A DNA stretch of 9,437 nt from assembly GCA_045631075.1 (NCBI GenBank), contig JAZQUC010000105.1, forward strand, positions 1 to 9,437. Direction: 5' to 3'. Source of the DNA: Fimenecus sp045631075. Its GTDB lineage: Bacteria; Bacillota; Clostridia; Oscillospirales; Acutalibacteraceae. Below the pieces are notes generated by a model. That model did not search any database, was not told the DNA's origin, and saw only the letters and a program-made list of their open reading frames with translations. The position numbers were made by a program, and so were the translations under genes. Each line of letters opens with the position of its first letter. Position 1 is the stretch's first letter. Shown piece by piece: positions 1-6,483 of the stretch.

Positions 1-2010
1 TATAAAGTTGAACCACACGAACATAGCTATCCAGTATGCTGGAGATGTAAGAGTGAAATCGTTTTCCGTCTTGTTCCAGCTTGGTATATTAAGACAAGTG
101 AAATTAAGCCTAAACTTATTGAATGTGCAAATTCTGTTAAATGGGAACCTGCATCAAATGGTAAGAGAATGAATGACTGGCTCACAAATATGGGTGACTG
201 GAATATTTCTCGTAAGCGTTACTATGGTATGCCACTTCCTTTCTATCCATGTAGCTGTGGTCATATTACAGTTATCGGCTCAAAGGCTGAACTTCGTGAA
301 AATGCAGTTGACCCTGCACAGGTAGATGCACTTCCTGAACTTCACAGACCATGGGTTGATGAAGTTAAGATTAAGTGTCCTCATTGTGGTAAGGAAGTTT
401 CTCGAGTTTCTGACATCGGTGACGTTTGGCTTGATGCTGGTATCGTTCCATTCTCAACACTTGGTTATTTCACAGACCGTGAAGCATGGGAAAAGAATTT
501 TCCTGCTGAATGGGTTACAGAAATGCACGAGCAGGTTAGACTTTGGTTCTATTCAATGCTCTTTATGAGCACTGTTCTTGTTGGTAAAGCTCCTTATGAA
601 AGAGTTGTTACTAACGGTATGGTTGTTGCTGAAGATGGCTCAAAGTTCTCAAAGACAGGTTTTATGATTAAGTTCGACGAAGCTGCTGAAAAGATTGGTG
701 CTGATACTGTTCGTTACCTTTACGGAAGTGCGCCAAATACAAATGATGTTCGTTTCGGTTATAATCTTGGTGACGAAGCAAGAAGAAAGATGCTTGGTTT
801 CTGGAATATTTATACATTCTTTGAAACATATGCACAGCTTGATAAACCAAACTTTGCTGAATACAAAATTGATTTTGCAAAGTTAACTCCAATTGATAAA
901 TGGCTTGTTGTTAGAACAAACGAATATCTTATGAAAGCAACTACATCAATGGATGAATATAAATCAGCTGCTCTTATTAAAGATTTTGAAGTGTTTGTTG
1001 ATGATATTTCTAACTGGTATATCAGAGCAAACCGTCGTCGTTTCTGGAAGACAGAAGACCAGCAGGATAAGATGGTTGCTTATTGGACACTCTTTAATGC
1101 TCTTAAAGTTTGTGTTCAGACTATGGCTCCAATTATTCCATTTATGACAGATTACATCTGGCAGAATCTTATCAGAAAATGCGACTCAACAGTTGCAGAG
1201 TCAGTTCACCTTAGTGACTGGCCAACAGCAATTGAAGGCATTGAAGATGATGGTGTTATCGAACAGACAGCTCTTGTTCGTGATGTTATTGCTACTGCAA
1301 TGAGACTTCGTAATGAACAGCAGATTAAGGTTCGTCAGCCACTCGCAAAGATTTTTGTTTGCTGTGATAACGAAACTGCTGATAAAATTAAGACTTTTGA
1401 GAAGAATATTCTTGATGAACTTAATATCAAAGCAGTTGAATATATTGATGATATCAATGTTCTTGAAGACCAGTTCCTTACTGTTAACTTTAAGGTTGCA
1501 GGTGCTGTTCTTAAACAGAATGTTAATAAGATGAAACAGACTCTTGAAGGTCTTTCTGCAGACGAAATGAAAGCTCTTACAACATCAGTTGTTGCTGGTG
1601 GTGATGTTGAAGTTCCAGGCTGGGACGAAAAGTTCGATTCTTCAATCTTCGCTGTTCAGTCAAAGACAAAGGATGGCGTTGTTTCAGCTGAATTTACACA
1701 GGGTGCTGTTGTTGCTCTTGATATCGTTCTTACTGATGAACTTCTTAAAGAAGGCGTAGTTCGTGATATTATCCGTCAGTGCCAGGTTGCACGTAAAGAA
1801 GCAGGATATCAGGTTGAACAGAGAATTATTGCTGCAATTAATGTTGATGATGAGTTTATCGTAAATGCACTTACTGAAAAGCTTGCATTTATTGCAAGTG
1901 AACTTCTCGCAGATAATCTTGTTATTAATGCTGAATTAAAAGCAGATTACTCGAATGAATTTACAGTAAATGACAAAAAGGTTACTGTATCAGTAGCAAA
2001 AGGAGAATAA
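1..2010 (+). CDS. ileS: Isoleucine--tRNA ligase (type 2, eukaryote-like), 5' end cut off by window
   Basis: Cytoplasmic class I synthetase that charges tRNA-Ile. The frame is open from base 1, giving 669 residues; roughly the first 370-400, including the HIGH motif and most of the CP1 editing domain, lie outside. The visible start (PVCWRC, then PAWYIK) is the end of the editing domain. Next come the catalytic-core motif WNISRKRYYG, a zinc-type cluster (CSCG, then CPHCG), DVWLDAG where WFDSG is usual, and KFSKT (643-657) where KMSKS is usual. The anticodon-binding domain follows (WNIYTFFETYAQLD onward), then a DUF5915-like C-terminus (about 1400-2000). The segments HRPWVDEV and the WN.Y.FF.TYA.LD block match type 2 IleRS of the Thermus/eukaryote kind. 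Known: this type is often naturally mupirocin tolerant; whether this one is remains inference. Identity is secure; the motif changes are treated as a finding. Confidence 0.96.
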   Translation, partial: YKVEPHEHSYPVCWRCKSEIVFRLVPAWYIKTSEIKPKLIECANSVKWEPASNGKRMNDWLTNMGDWNISRKRYYGMPLPFYPCSCGHITVIGSKAELRENAVDPAQVDALPELHRPWVDEVKIKCPHCGKEVSRVSDIGDVWLDAGIVPFSTLGYFTDREAWEKNFPAEWVTEMHEQVRLWFYSMLFMSTVLVGKAPYERVVTNGMVVAEDGSKFSKTGFMIKFDEAAEKIGADTVRYLYGSAPNTNDVRFGYNLGDEARRKMLGFWNIYTFFETYAQLDKPNFAEYKIDFAKLTPIDKWLVVRTNEYLMKATTSMDEYKSAALIKDFEVFVDDISNWYIRANRRRFWKTEDQQDKMVAYWTLFNALKVCVQTMAPIIPFMTDYIWQNLIRKCDSTVAESVHLSDWPTAIEGIEDDGVIEQTALVRDVIATAMRLRNEQQIKVRQPLAKIFVCCDNETADKIKTFEKNILDELNIKAVEYIDDINVLEDQFLTVNFKVAGAVLKQNVNKMKQTLEGLSADEMKALTTSVVAGGDVEVPGWDEKFDSSIFAVQSKTKDGVVSAEFTQGAVVALDIVLTDELLKEGVVRDIIRQCQVARKEAGYQVEQRIIAAINVDDEFIVNALTEKLAFIASELLADNLVINAELKADYSNEFTVNDKKVTVSVAKGE

Positions 2011-2013
2011 AAG

Positions 2014-2226
2014 ATGTTTCAGGTTACTAAAGATATGAATATCGGTGAAATCCTTGATAACGCAAGAGAGACTGTACCATTCTTTTTAAGTCTTGGTATG
2101 CATTGTCTTGGTTGTCCTTCTGCAAGAGGAGAAACTGTTGAACAGGCTTGTATGGTTCACGGTGTTGACCCTGATGAATTTGTTGATGGTATCAACCAGT
2201 TTCTTAAGGAAAACGCAGATAAATAA
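2014..2226 (+). CDS. DUF1858 / hybrid-cluster-protein-associated redox disulfide domain protein
   Basis: A 70-residue soluble protein consisting of a single DUF1858-type domain (TIGR03980-like). It has an N-terminal helix (IGEILD), then GMHCLGCPSARGETVEQAC, giving the C31-x2-C34 pair plus C46, and a final helix ending NQFLKEN. The CxxC is the family's presumed redox-active or metal-binding pair; the biochemical role of the family is not established. Its Shine-Dalgarno AGGAG (2001-2005, 8 bases before ATG) is made from the last codons of ileS and the stop is only 3 bases upstream, so it is almost certainly co-transcribed with ileS and possibly translationally coupled. No hybrid cluster protein gene is in the window. 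Family call is confident; function is unknown. Confidence 0.88.
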   Translation: MFQVTKDMNIGEILDNARETVPFFLSLGMHCLGCPSARGETVEQACMVHGVDPDEFVDGINQFLKENADK

Positions 2227-2233
2227 TTAACTA

Positions 2234-2266
2234 AAAAATCCTCCTATATTTCATAGGAGGATTTTT
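2234..2266. terminator. 14-bp symmetric hairpin, bidirectional-type terminator
   Basis: Perfect inverted repeat: AAAAATCCTCCTAT (2234-2247), loop ATTTC (2248-2252), ATAGGAGGATTTTT (2253-2266). The A-tract and T-tract are part of the stem, so it can be read as a terminator on either strand. It lies 7 bases after the DUF1858 stop and ends 20 bases before the preferred trmK start. The T-tract is only five long and is followed by AAAAAG, so termination may be partial. The 3' arm contains AGGAGG, which would be hidden when the stem is formed. Confidence 0.75.
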
Positions 2267-2285
2267 AAAAAGTGTGGTGATTAGT

Positions 2286-2954
2286 ATGAAACTTGATAAC
2301 AGATTGATGGCTATTGCTAATTTAGTAAGAAAAAATAAAGTTTTTGCAGATATTGGTACAGACCATGCATATCTTCCGGTTTATCTTGTTGAAAATGATA
2401 CAATAAAAAAGGGGATTGCTGCTGATTTACGAGTTGGTCCGCTTGAAAATGCAAGAGATGCTGTTGTTTCATACGGATATTCTGAACAAATTGAATTAAG
2501 ACTTTCTGACGGCCTTGATAACTTCAAGGAAAATGAAGTTGAAGAAATTGCTGTTGCAGGTATGGGTGGATTACTTATTTCAGAGTTTATAAATCGTACC
2601 CATTGGCTTAAAAATGAAAATATTCATTTGATTTTACAACCAATGACTCATGTTGAAGAATTGAGAAAAACTCTTTTTGATAATGGCTTTATTATTGATA
2701 AAGAGGTAGTTGCAAAAGATGGAGATAAGCTTTACATAATTTTAAGCGTTTATTATCATGCAGGACAGACAGCATATACTGACCTTGATTTAATTGTCGG
2801 AAAATTACTATGTAATAATGACGAGTTATCTAAAGAATATCTTTTAAAACTGCATAATAAATATAACAAAAAGCTTGATGCCTTAAAAAAGGCAGGCAAG
2901 GAATGTACAGACCTTGAAAATTTGGTAGGTGAGTTCAAACAATGGTTACAGTAG
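2286..2954 (+). CDS. trmK: tRNA (adenine(22)-N(1))-methyltransferase TrmK
   Basis: SAM-dependent enzyme of the TrmK/YqfN family, which methylates N1 of A22 in the tRNA D-arm. The 222-residue protein has the Rossmann motif I ADIGTDHAYLP (residues 21-31), an acidic turn AADLRVGPLENA (45-56), the family hallmark AGMGG (91-95), LQPM (117-120), and a helical basic C-terminus from about 165 that is predicted to be coiled-coil-like, as in Bacillus TrmK. Start choice: ATG at 2286 is preceded by GGTGAT (2276-2281), the 3' part of a full Shine-Dalgarno; a GTG at 2274 would add MVIS but is 13 bases from the nearest AGGAGG and does not fit the family N-terminus. The 3' end overlaps the next gene by 13 bases, the same gene order as yqfN-yqfO in Bacillus. 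No promoter is visible between the hairpin and this gene. Confidence 0.93.
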   Translation: MKLDNRLMAIANLVRKNKVFADIGTDHAYLPVYLVENDTIKKGIAADLRVGPLENARDAVVSYGYSEQIELRLSDGLDNFKENEVEEIAVAGMGGLLISEFINRTHWLKNENIHLILQPMTHVEELRKTLFDNGFIIDKEVVAKDGDKLYIILSVYYHAGQTAYTDLDLIVGKLLCNNDELSKEYLLKLHNKYNKKLDALKKAGKECTDLENLVGEFKQWLQ

Positions 2955-3685
2955 AGAAAATTTATAATTACATAGATACAATAGCACCCTTTAACACTCA
3001 AGAAGAATGGGATAATTCAGGTCTTTTAGTCGGCGATAAAACTGCAGAAGTTTCAAAAATTCTATTTGCACTTGATGTTACAGACGATATTATAAATCAG
3101 GCTGTTGACTGTGGTGCGGAGCTTATTATTACTCATCATCCAATTATTTTTAAGCCTGTTTCTGATGTTTTAAGTGATAGTTTGATATACAAACTCATTA
3201 AAAATAATATAAGCATAATTTGCGCTCATACAAACTATGATAAAGCCATAGAGGGTGTCAATGACATTTTATGTTATACTGTTGGTTTTGACTCTTTCAA
3301 AAAGATTGAAAATACTTGTCTTAATGTTGCTGAATACAACATTGATGTTCCAACTGATGTGTTTGTAAATCACATTAAGAGTGTTCTTAATGGTACAGTA
3401 AGATATAATTATTTAAATAAGAATATAAAAAAAGTTGCAGTTTGTAGTGGTTCAGGTAGTGACTATTTATCACTTGCAAAGGAACTTGATTGTGATGCTT
3501 TACTTACAGGTGATGCATCTCATCATGCTTTCCTTGATGCAGACGAAATGGATATGTTGTTAGTTGCTGCAGGTCATTTTGAAACAGAAATGATTGCGAT
3601 TGAACCGCTTATGAATAAAATAAAAAATCAATTTGATATTGCTTGTGTTTTAGCACATCAGGAAACACCCATTATTACGATTTAA
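2942..3685 (+). CDS. Nif3-like dinuclear metal center protein (YqfO family, short form)
   Basis: A 247-residue cytoplasmic protein of the NIF3/DUF34 family. Motifs in order: EEWDNSGLLVG (21-31), THHP with His65-His66, AHTNYD (95-100), CSGSGSD (168-174), LTGDASHH (188-195) and GHFETE (211-216). The His, Asp and Glu residues of these motifs are the family's two-metal site. It lacks the central PII/CutA1-like insertion of about 120 residues that makes Bacillus YqfO about 370 residues long. Many members are labelled GTP cyclohydrolase 1 type 2, but the in vivo role is unsettled, so no enzyme is claimed. The ATG overlaps the end of trmK by 13 bases and has AGGTGA (2927-2932) 9 bases upstream, indicating co-translation with trmK. 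Confidence 0.93.
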   Translation: MVTVEKIYNYIDTIAPFNTQEEWDNSGLLVGDKTAEVSKILFALDVTDDIINQAVDCGAELIITHHPIIFKPVSDVLSDSLIYKLIKNNISIICAHTNYDKAIEGVNDILCYTVGFDSFKKIENTCLNVAEYNIDVPTDVFVNHIKSVLNGTVRYNYLNKNIKKVAVCSGSGSDYLSLAKELDCDALLTGDASHHAFLDADEMDMLLVAAGHFETEMIAIEPLMNKIKNQFDIACVLAHQETPIITI

Positions 3686-3694
3686 GAGGATTTT

Positions 3695-5446
3695 ATGGCG
3701 TTAGACGGAATTACCATAGGACTTATAAAAAAAGAGCTTACAGAGTATCTTGTAGGCTCAAAAATAGATAAGATACATCAACCATCAAAAAATGAGTTGG
3801 TGTTTATTATGCGTACCCGAAATGGTGCATACAGACTATATTTGTCCTGTGATGGTCAAAGCCCAAGAGTTCAGATGAGTCGTTATAATCTTGAAAATCC
3901 AAAAGTTCCACCAATGCTTTGTATGCTTCTTCGTAAAAGGCTTGTAGGTGCAATTTTAACTGAAATCAAGCAAATTAAAAACGACCGAATTCTTGTTTTC
4001 GTTTTCGATGGAACAACAGAAATAGGGGATAAAACAACATATTATCTTGTTTGTGAAATAATGGGTCAACGAAGTAATATCATCCTTTGTGATAATGATT
4101 ACAGAATTATTGATGCTGTTAAACGAATTGATGAAGAAAAGTCTTCTGTAAGAGAAATCTTGCCTGGACTACGATATGAATTACCACCGTCACAAGAAAA
4201 ATGTAACATTCTTGTTGATGATATTTCTTTTATGACAAGTAAAATATTGTCACGCAGTGAAAAAATGCTTTCAAAAGCTATTTTAGATGTGATTGAAGGT
4301 TTTTCACCGATTGTGGGTAGGGAAATAGCATATAGAACAATTTTTGGTGATAAACAGGTCGGTCTTCTTTCTGAAATTGAAAAAGAAAGATTAGAAAACG
4401 AATTGAATATTATCAAAAATGAAATTATAAAAAATAAATCATTTATTATGTTAACTCAAAATGATGGTATTCCTTATGAGTTTTCATTTACAAACATTCG
4501 TCAATACGGAACAACTCTTAATAAAAAAGAGTACGATTCAATTTCTGAATTACTTGATGATTTTTATTTTGAAAAAGATAAAATAAACAGAATCAAGCGT
4601 AAAGCTTCTGACTTGTTCAAATTATTAAATAGTGCTGTTGAGCGAACAACACGAAAAATTAATAACAGACGACAGGAATTAGAAAAAAGTGTAAATCGTG
4701 AACAAATCCGTATTTATGCAGAACTTATTACGGCAAATCAATATAGATTAACCGAAAAAGCATCTGTTTATAATCTTGAAAATTATTATGACAATAATAA
4801 AATTATTGAAATTCCTGCTAATCCAGCATTAAGTCCTTTGCAGAATGCTCAAAAGTACTTTAAAGAGTACAAAAAAGCAGTTAATGCCGAAAAACTTCTT
4901 CATAATCTTATTGATGAAGGCGAACAGGAATTAGTTTATCTTGATACTGTCCTTGATAATCTTTCTCGTGCGGATTCAGAAAAAGAAATTGCTGAAATTC
5001 GTGAAGAATTAGAGCAGGGTGGATATGTAAAAATCAAGAGGTCGAATAAACAGAAAAAAGAAAAACCATTACCACCAATTGAATTTAAATCGAGTGACGG
5101 ATTTAAAATTCTTGTGGGTAGAAATAATATACAGAACGATATTCTTACATTAAAAACTGCAATGAATTACGATATGTGGTTGCATGTGCAGAAATTTGCA
5201 GGCTCACATACTGTGATTATTGCCGATAAAAAAGAAATTACAGAAACAGCAATTTATGAGGCGGCTTGTGTTGCTGCATATCACAGTAAAGCAATGGGTT
5301 CATCATCAGTAGCAGTTGATTACACTTTGATTAAAAATGTAAAAAAACCATCAGGTGCAAAACCAGGTAAAGTAATATACAATACTTATAATACGATTTA
5401 CGTTACACCTGAAAAAGAATTGATTGAAAAACTTATTTTAGAATAA
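3695..5446 (+). CDS. rqcH: Rqc2 homolog RqcH (NFACT family), ribosome quality control
   Basis: In the family, RqcH binds stalled 50S subunits with peptidyl-tRNA and recruits Ala-tRNA so that C-terminal alanine tails mark the nascent chain for degradation. The 583-residue protein is close to the usual length (about 570). The NFACT-N domain starts MALDGITIGLIKKEL and contains the essential Asp97-Arg98 pair (KNDRIL); helical middle segments with a long charged coiled coil lie at about 285-440; the NFACT-R domain (about 462-575) contains GRNNIQND, LTLKTA, DMWLHV and GSHTVII. It starts 9 bases after the nif3 stop, with AGAGGA (3685-3690) upstream, and is the last gene of the trmK-nif3-rqcH group before a strong terminator. 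Older names are FbpA-like or fibronectin-binding protein; a surface role is not supported, since no signal peptide is present. Confidence 0.95.
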   Translation: MALDGITIGLIKKELTEYLVGSKIDKIHQPSKNELVFIMRTRNGAYRLYLSCDGQSPRVQMSRYNLENPKVPPMLCMLLRKRLVGAILTEIKQIKNDRILVFVFDGTTEIGDKTTYYLVCEIMGQRSNIILCDNDYRIIDAVKRIDEEKSSVREILPGLRYELPPSQEKCNILVDDISFMTSKILSRSEKMLSKAILDVIEGFSPIVGREIAYRTIFGDKQVGLLSEIEKERLENELNIIKNEIIKNKSFIMLTQNDGIPYEFSFTNIRQYGTTLNKKEYDSISELLDDFYFEKDKINRIKRKASDLFKLLNSAVERTTRKINNRRQELEKSVNREQIRIYAELITANQYRLTEKASVYNLENYYDNNKIIEIPANPALSPLQNAQKYFKEYKKAVNAEKLLHNLIDEGEQELVYLDTVLDNLSRADSEKEIAEIREELEQGGYVKIKRSNKQKKEKPLPPIEFKSSDGFKILVGRNNIQNDILTLKTAMNYDMWLHVQKFAGSHTVIIADKKEITETAIYEAACVAAYHSKAMGSSSVAVDYTLIKNVKKPSGAKPGKVIYNTYNTIYVTPEKELIEKLILE

Positions 5447-5458
5447 AATGAATAGTTA

Positions 5459-5495
5459 AGGCGGGGTCAAGACTAAAATAGTCAAGACCCCGCCT
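5459..5495 (+). terminator. Rho-independent terminator after rqcH
   Basis: GC-rich inverted repeat: AGGCGGGGTC (5459-5468) pairs perfectly with GACCCCGCCT (5486-5495), and GACTA (5471-5475) with TAGTC (5479-5483). The two stems are separated by a symmetric AA/AA internal loop, with an AAA tip. It is followed by ATATTGTTTTATTAT, a loose T-rich tail. It starts 12 bases after the rqcH stop and closes the + strand gene group. The opposite-strand tail is poor in T, so it mainly serves rqcH. Confidence 0.85.
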
Positions 5496-5550
5496 ATATT
5501 GTTTTATTATATAAATTATAATTTGTCGGGATGAACAACCAATTTGAAAA

Positions 5551-5578
5551 GTCATTCTGAGCGTAGCGAAGAATCTCT
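5551..5578 (+). repeat. Interspersed palindromic repeat, unit 1 (TT/AA type)
   Basis: The unit begins GTCATTCTGAG and ends CGAAGAATCTCT around a short core CGTAG. The inner ATTCT and AGAAT are complementary. This GTCATTCTGAG...GAAGAATCT family is, from general knowledge, scattered in intergenic DNA of many bacteria. Unit 3 (5630-5663) is an inverted copy and could pair with it along almost its full length. Confidence 0.85.
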
Positions 5579-5590
5579 CGCATTTCATCA

Positions 5591-5616
5591 GTCACCCTGA
5601 GTGAAACGAAGGGTCT
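5591..5616 (+). repeat. Interspersed palindromic repeat, unit 2 (CC/GG type)
   Basis: The unit begins GTCACCCTGAG and ends GAAGGGTCT around a core TGAAAC. Relative to unit 1 the stem bases change from ATTCT/AGAAT to ACCCT/AGGGT, so pairing is kept. It sits between units 1 and 3 and would lie in the loop if those two paired. Confidence 0.85.
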
Positions 5617-5629
5617 ATTAAAATAGGAC

Positions 5630-5663
5630 AGAGATTCTTCGTCACTTTGTTCCTCAGAATGAC
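5630..5663 (-). repeat. Interspersed palindromic repeat, unit 3 (inverted, long core)
   Basis: On the - strand it reads GTCATTCTGAG, then an 11-base core, then CGAAGAATCTCT. The outer 11 and 12 bases are identical to unit 1; only the core differs (11 bases against 5). In inverted orientation, its arms 5630-5641 and 5653-5663 can pair with 5567-5578 and 5551-5561 of unit 1. Confidence 0.85.
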
Positions 5664-5724
5664 ACTAACCTTAAACATCTCTACAAACGCCAATTTGTCT
5701 GTTTCTACGCAAGAAAAGTATTAG

Positions 5725-5752
5725 GTCACCCTGAACGCAGTGAAGGGTCTCT
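5725..5752 (+). repeat. Interspersed palindromic repeat, unit 4 (CC/GG type)
   Basis: The unit begins GTCACCCTGAA and ends GAAGGGTCTCT with core CGCAGT. It is of the ACCCT/AGGGT type like unit 2, and stops 4 bases from the XRE stop codon. No T-tract follows on the - strand, so it is not an obvious terminator for that gene. Confidence 0.83.
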
Positions 5753-5756
5753 GTTA

Positions 5757-6413
5757 TCATTTTTTTAGTTTGCGGTAGATAAATGATACAAATGTACTAA
5801 TTGCAATTATAATCGCTGACCCTGCTGCAAAATAAAGAGAAATAACAACTCCGAGATAACCTTCCTCAGTACGATAAAAAAGATTTATAACTAAAAACAC
5901 TAATGATATAGCTAACGGAAAAAGCCATTTAAGCTTGTTTTTACTCAATCCAACAAGAAATGAAACAATTGCAGATAAAGTAAGCATTATTTCAAAGGGG
6001 GCAAAGTTGTTTGGTATAAAGTTAGGAATTACAAAGAAAATTATCATTTGAAAACAAAGTAAAATTAAAAGTCCTAAAGAAATTTTTGACTGTCGTTTGA
6101 TAACTTTTTGACTTTCTTTAATTACTCCTGTAAGATTTTCATCATTTTTTCTGATGATTTCCGTTACAACTTCGTTTGCTTCAGATGTTCCTGTTTCTGC
6201 TATAATCTTTTCACCCATAAGAAGTTCATTTATTGATACATTCAATTCTTTTGATAAAGGAATTATAAATGACATATCGGGTAAGCCTTTACCTGTTTCC
6301 CATCGTGAAACAGCCTTGTCGGTACATCCTATTTTTTCAGCAAGGTCTTTTTGTGTCATATTTAATTCTGTTCGTTGAGTTTTAATAAATAAACCTATTT
6401 TTGTAACATCCAT
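5757..6413 (-). CDS. XRE-family HTH regulator with C-terminal membrane helices
   Basis: A 218-residue predicted one-component regulator. The N-terminal HTH_3 domain (about 5-66) has MTQKDLAEKIGCTDKAVSRW with the family ending WETGKGLPDMSFIIPLSKEL and a fifth helix INELL. A hydrophilic linker (about 67-108) is followed by four hydrophobic stretches at about 111-133, 139-157, 163-180 and 187-213, then a basic tail RKLKK. DNA binding from the membrane is the natural reading; the target and signal are unknown. Start choice: ATG at 6413, because the in-frame GTG at 6422 is part of the Shine-Dalgarno GAGGTGAT (6418-6425), which sits 4 bases before the ATG. The gene is convergent with rqcH and has its own promoter, so it looks monocistronic. 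Confidence 0.88.
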   Translation of the reverse strand: MDVTKIGLFIKTQRTELNMTQKDLAEKIGCTDKAVSRWETGKGLPDMSFIIPLSKELNVSINELLMGEKIIAETGTSEANEVVTEIIRKNDENLTGVIKESQKVIKRQSKISLGLLILLCFQMIIFFVIPNFIPNNFAPFEIMLTLSAIVSFLVGLSKNKLKWLFPLAISLVFLVINLFYRTEEGYLGVVISLYFAAGSAIIIAISTFVSFIYRKLKK

Positions 6414-6417
6414 GTTT

Positions 6418-6425
6418 ATCACCTC
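6418..6425 (-). promoter_or_regulatory. Shine-Dalgarno deciding the start of the XRE gene
   Basis: GAGGTGAT on the - strand, complementary to the 16S 3' end, with AAAC between it and the ATG at 6413. The GTG inside it would otherwise extend the protein by three residues. Confidence 0.85.
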
Positions 6426-6431
6426 AACGAA

Positions 6432-6460
6432 ATTGTACCTATAAAAGCAAAAAGAATCAA
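6432..6460 (-). promoter_or_regulatory. Sigma-A-type promoter of the XRE gene
   Basis: On the - strand: TTGATT (6455-6460) as -35, exactly 17 bases, then TACAAT (6432-6437) as -10. The predicted start point is near 6425, right at the first base of the Shine-Dalgarno, which would give a leader of only about 12 bases. TTGTAC at 6433-6438 overlaps the -10 and an inverted GTACAA lies at 6476-6481, a possible but unproven operator pair. Confidence 0.65.
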
Positions 6461-6483
6461 CCTATGAATCGTAGAGTACAAAA

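Larger units (their letters stand above)
5447..5756. other. Convergent intergenic region with terminator and repeat cluster
   Basis: This 310-base gap lies between the ends of rqcH (+) and the XRE gene (-). It holds the rqcH terminator (5459-5495), four units of one palindromic repeat family (5551-5752), and a 15-base fragment at 5696-5710 resembling the repeat at 6871-6898. The stretches 5500-5550 and 5664-5695 are AT-rich and show no gene, promoter or RNA that I can support. No good reading frame with a ribosome binding site is present. Confidence 0.7.

Noticed and set aside
2165..2195. Promoter for trmK inside the DUF1858 gene (TTGACC ... TATCAA)
   Set aside because: Spacing is 19 and the -10 is poor; it would also lie upstream of the hairpin at 2234-2266, so it would not solve the read-through problem.
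2274..2285. GTG start for trmK adding four residues
   Set aside because: AGGAGG is 13 bases away and inside a stem; GGTGAT at 2276-2281 fits the ATG at 2286, and the protein then begins MKLDNRL like its family.
4099..4416. 105-codon open frame on the - strand inside rqcH
   Set aside because: Lies wholly within a well-supported gene, with no ribosome site and low-complexity composition.
3695..5446. Fibronectin-binding surface adhesin
   Set aside because: No signal peptide or anchor; the Asp97-Arg98 pair and the NFACT-R domain fit the ribosome quality control factor RqcH.
5551..5752. CRISPR array
   Set aside because: Units occur in both orientations, with unequal spacing and internal sequence variation; no cas genes nearby. 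They are interspersed palindromic repeats.
5725..5752. Terminator of the XRE gene formed by repeat unit 4
   Set aside because: The stem is only about 5-6 bp and no T-tract follows on the - strand.
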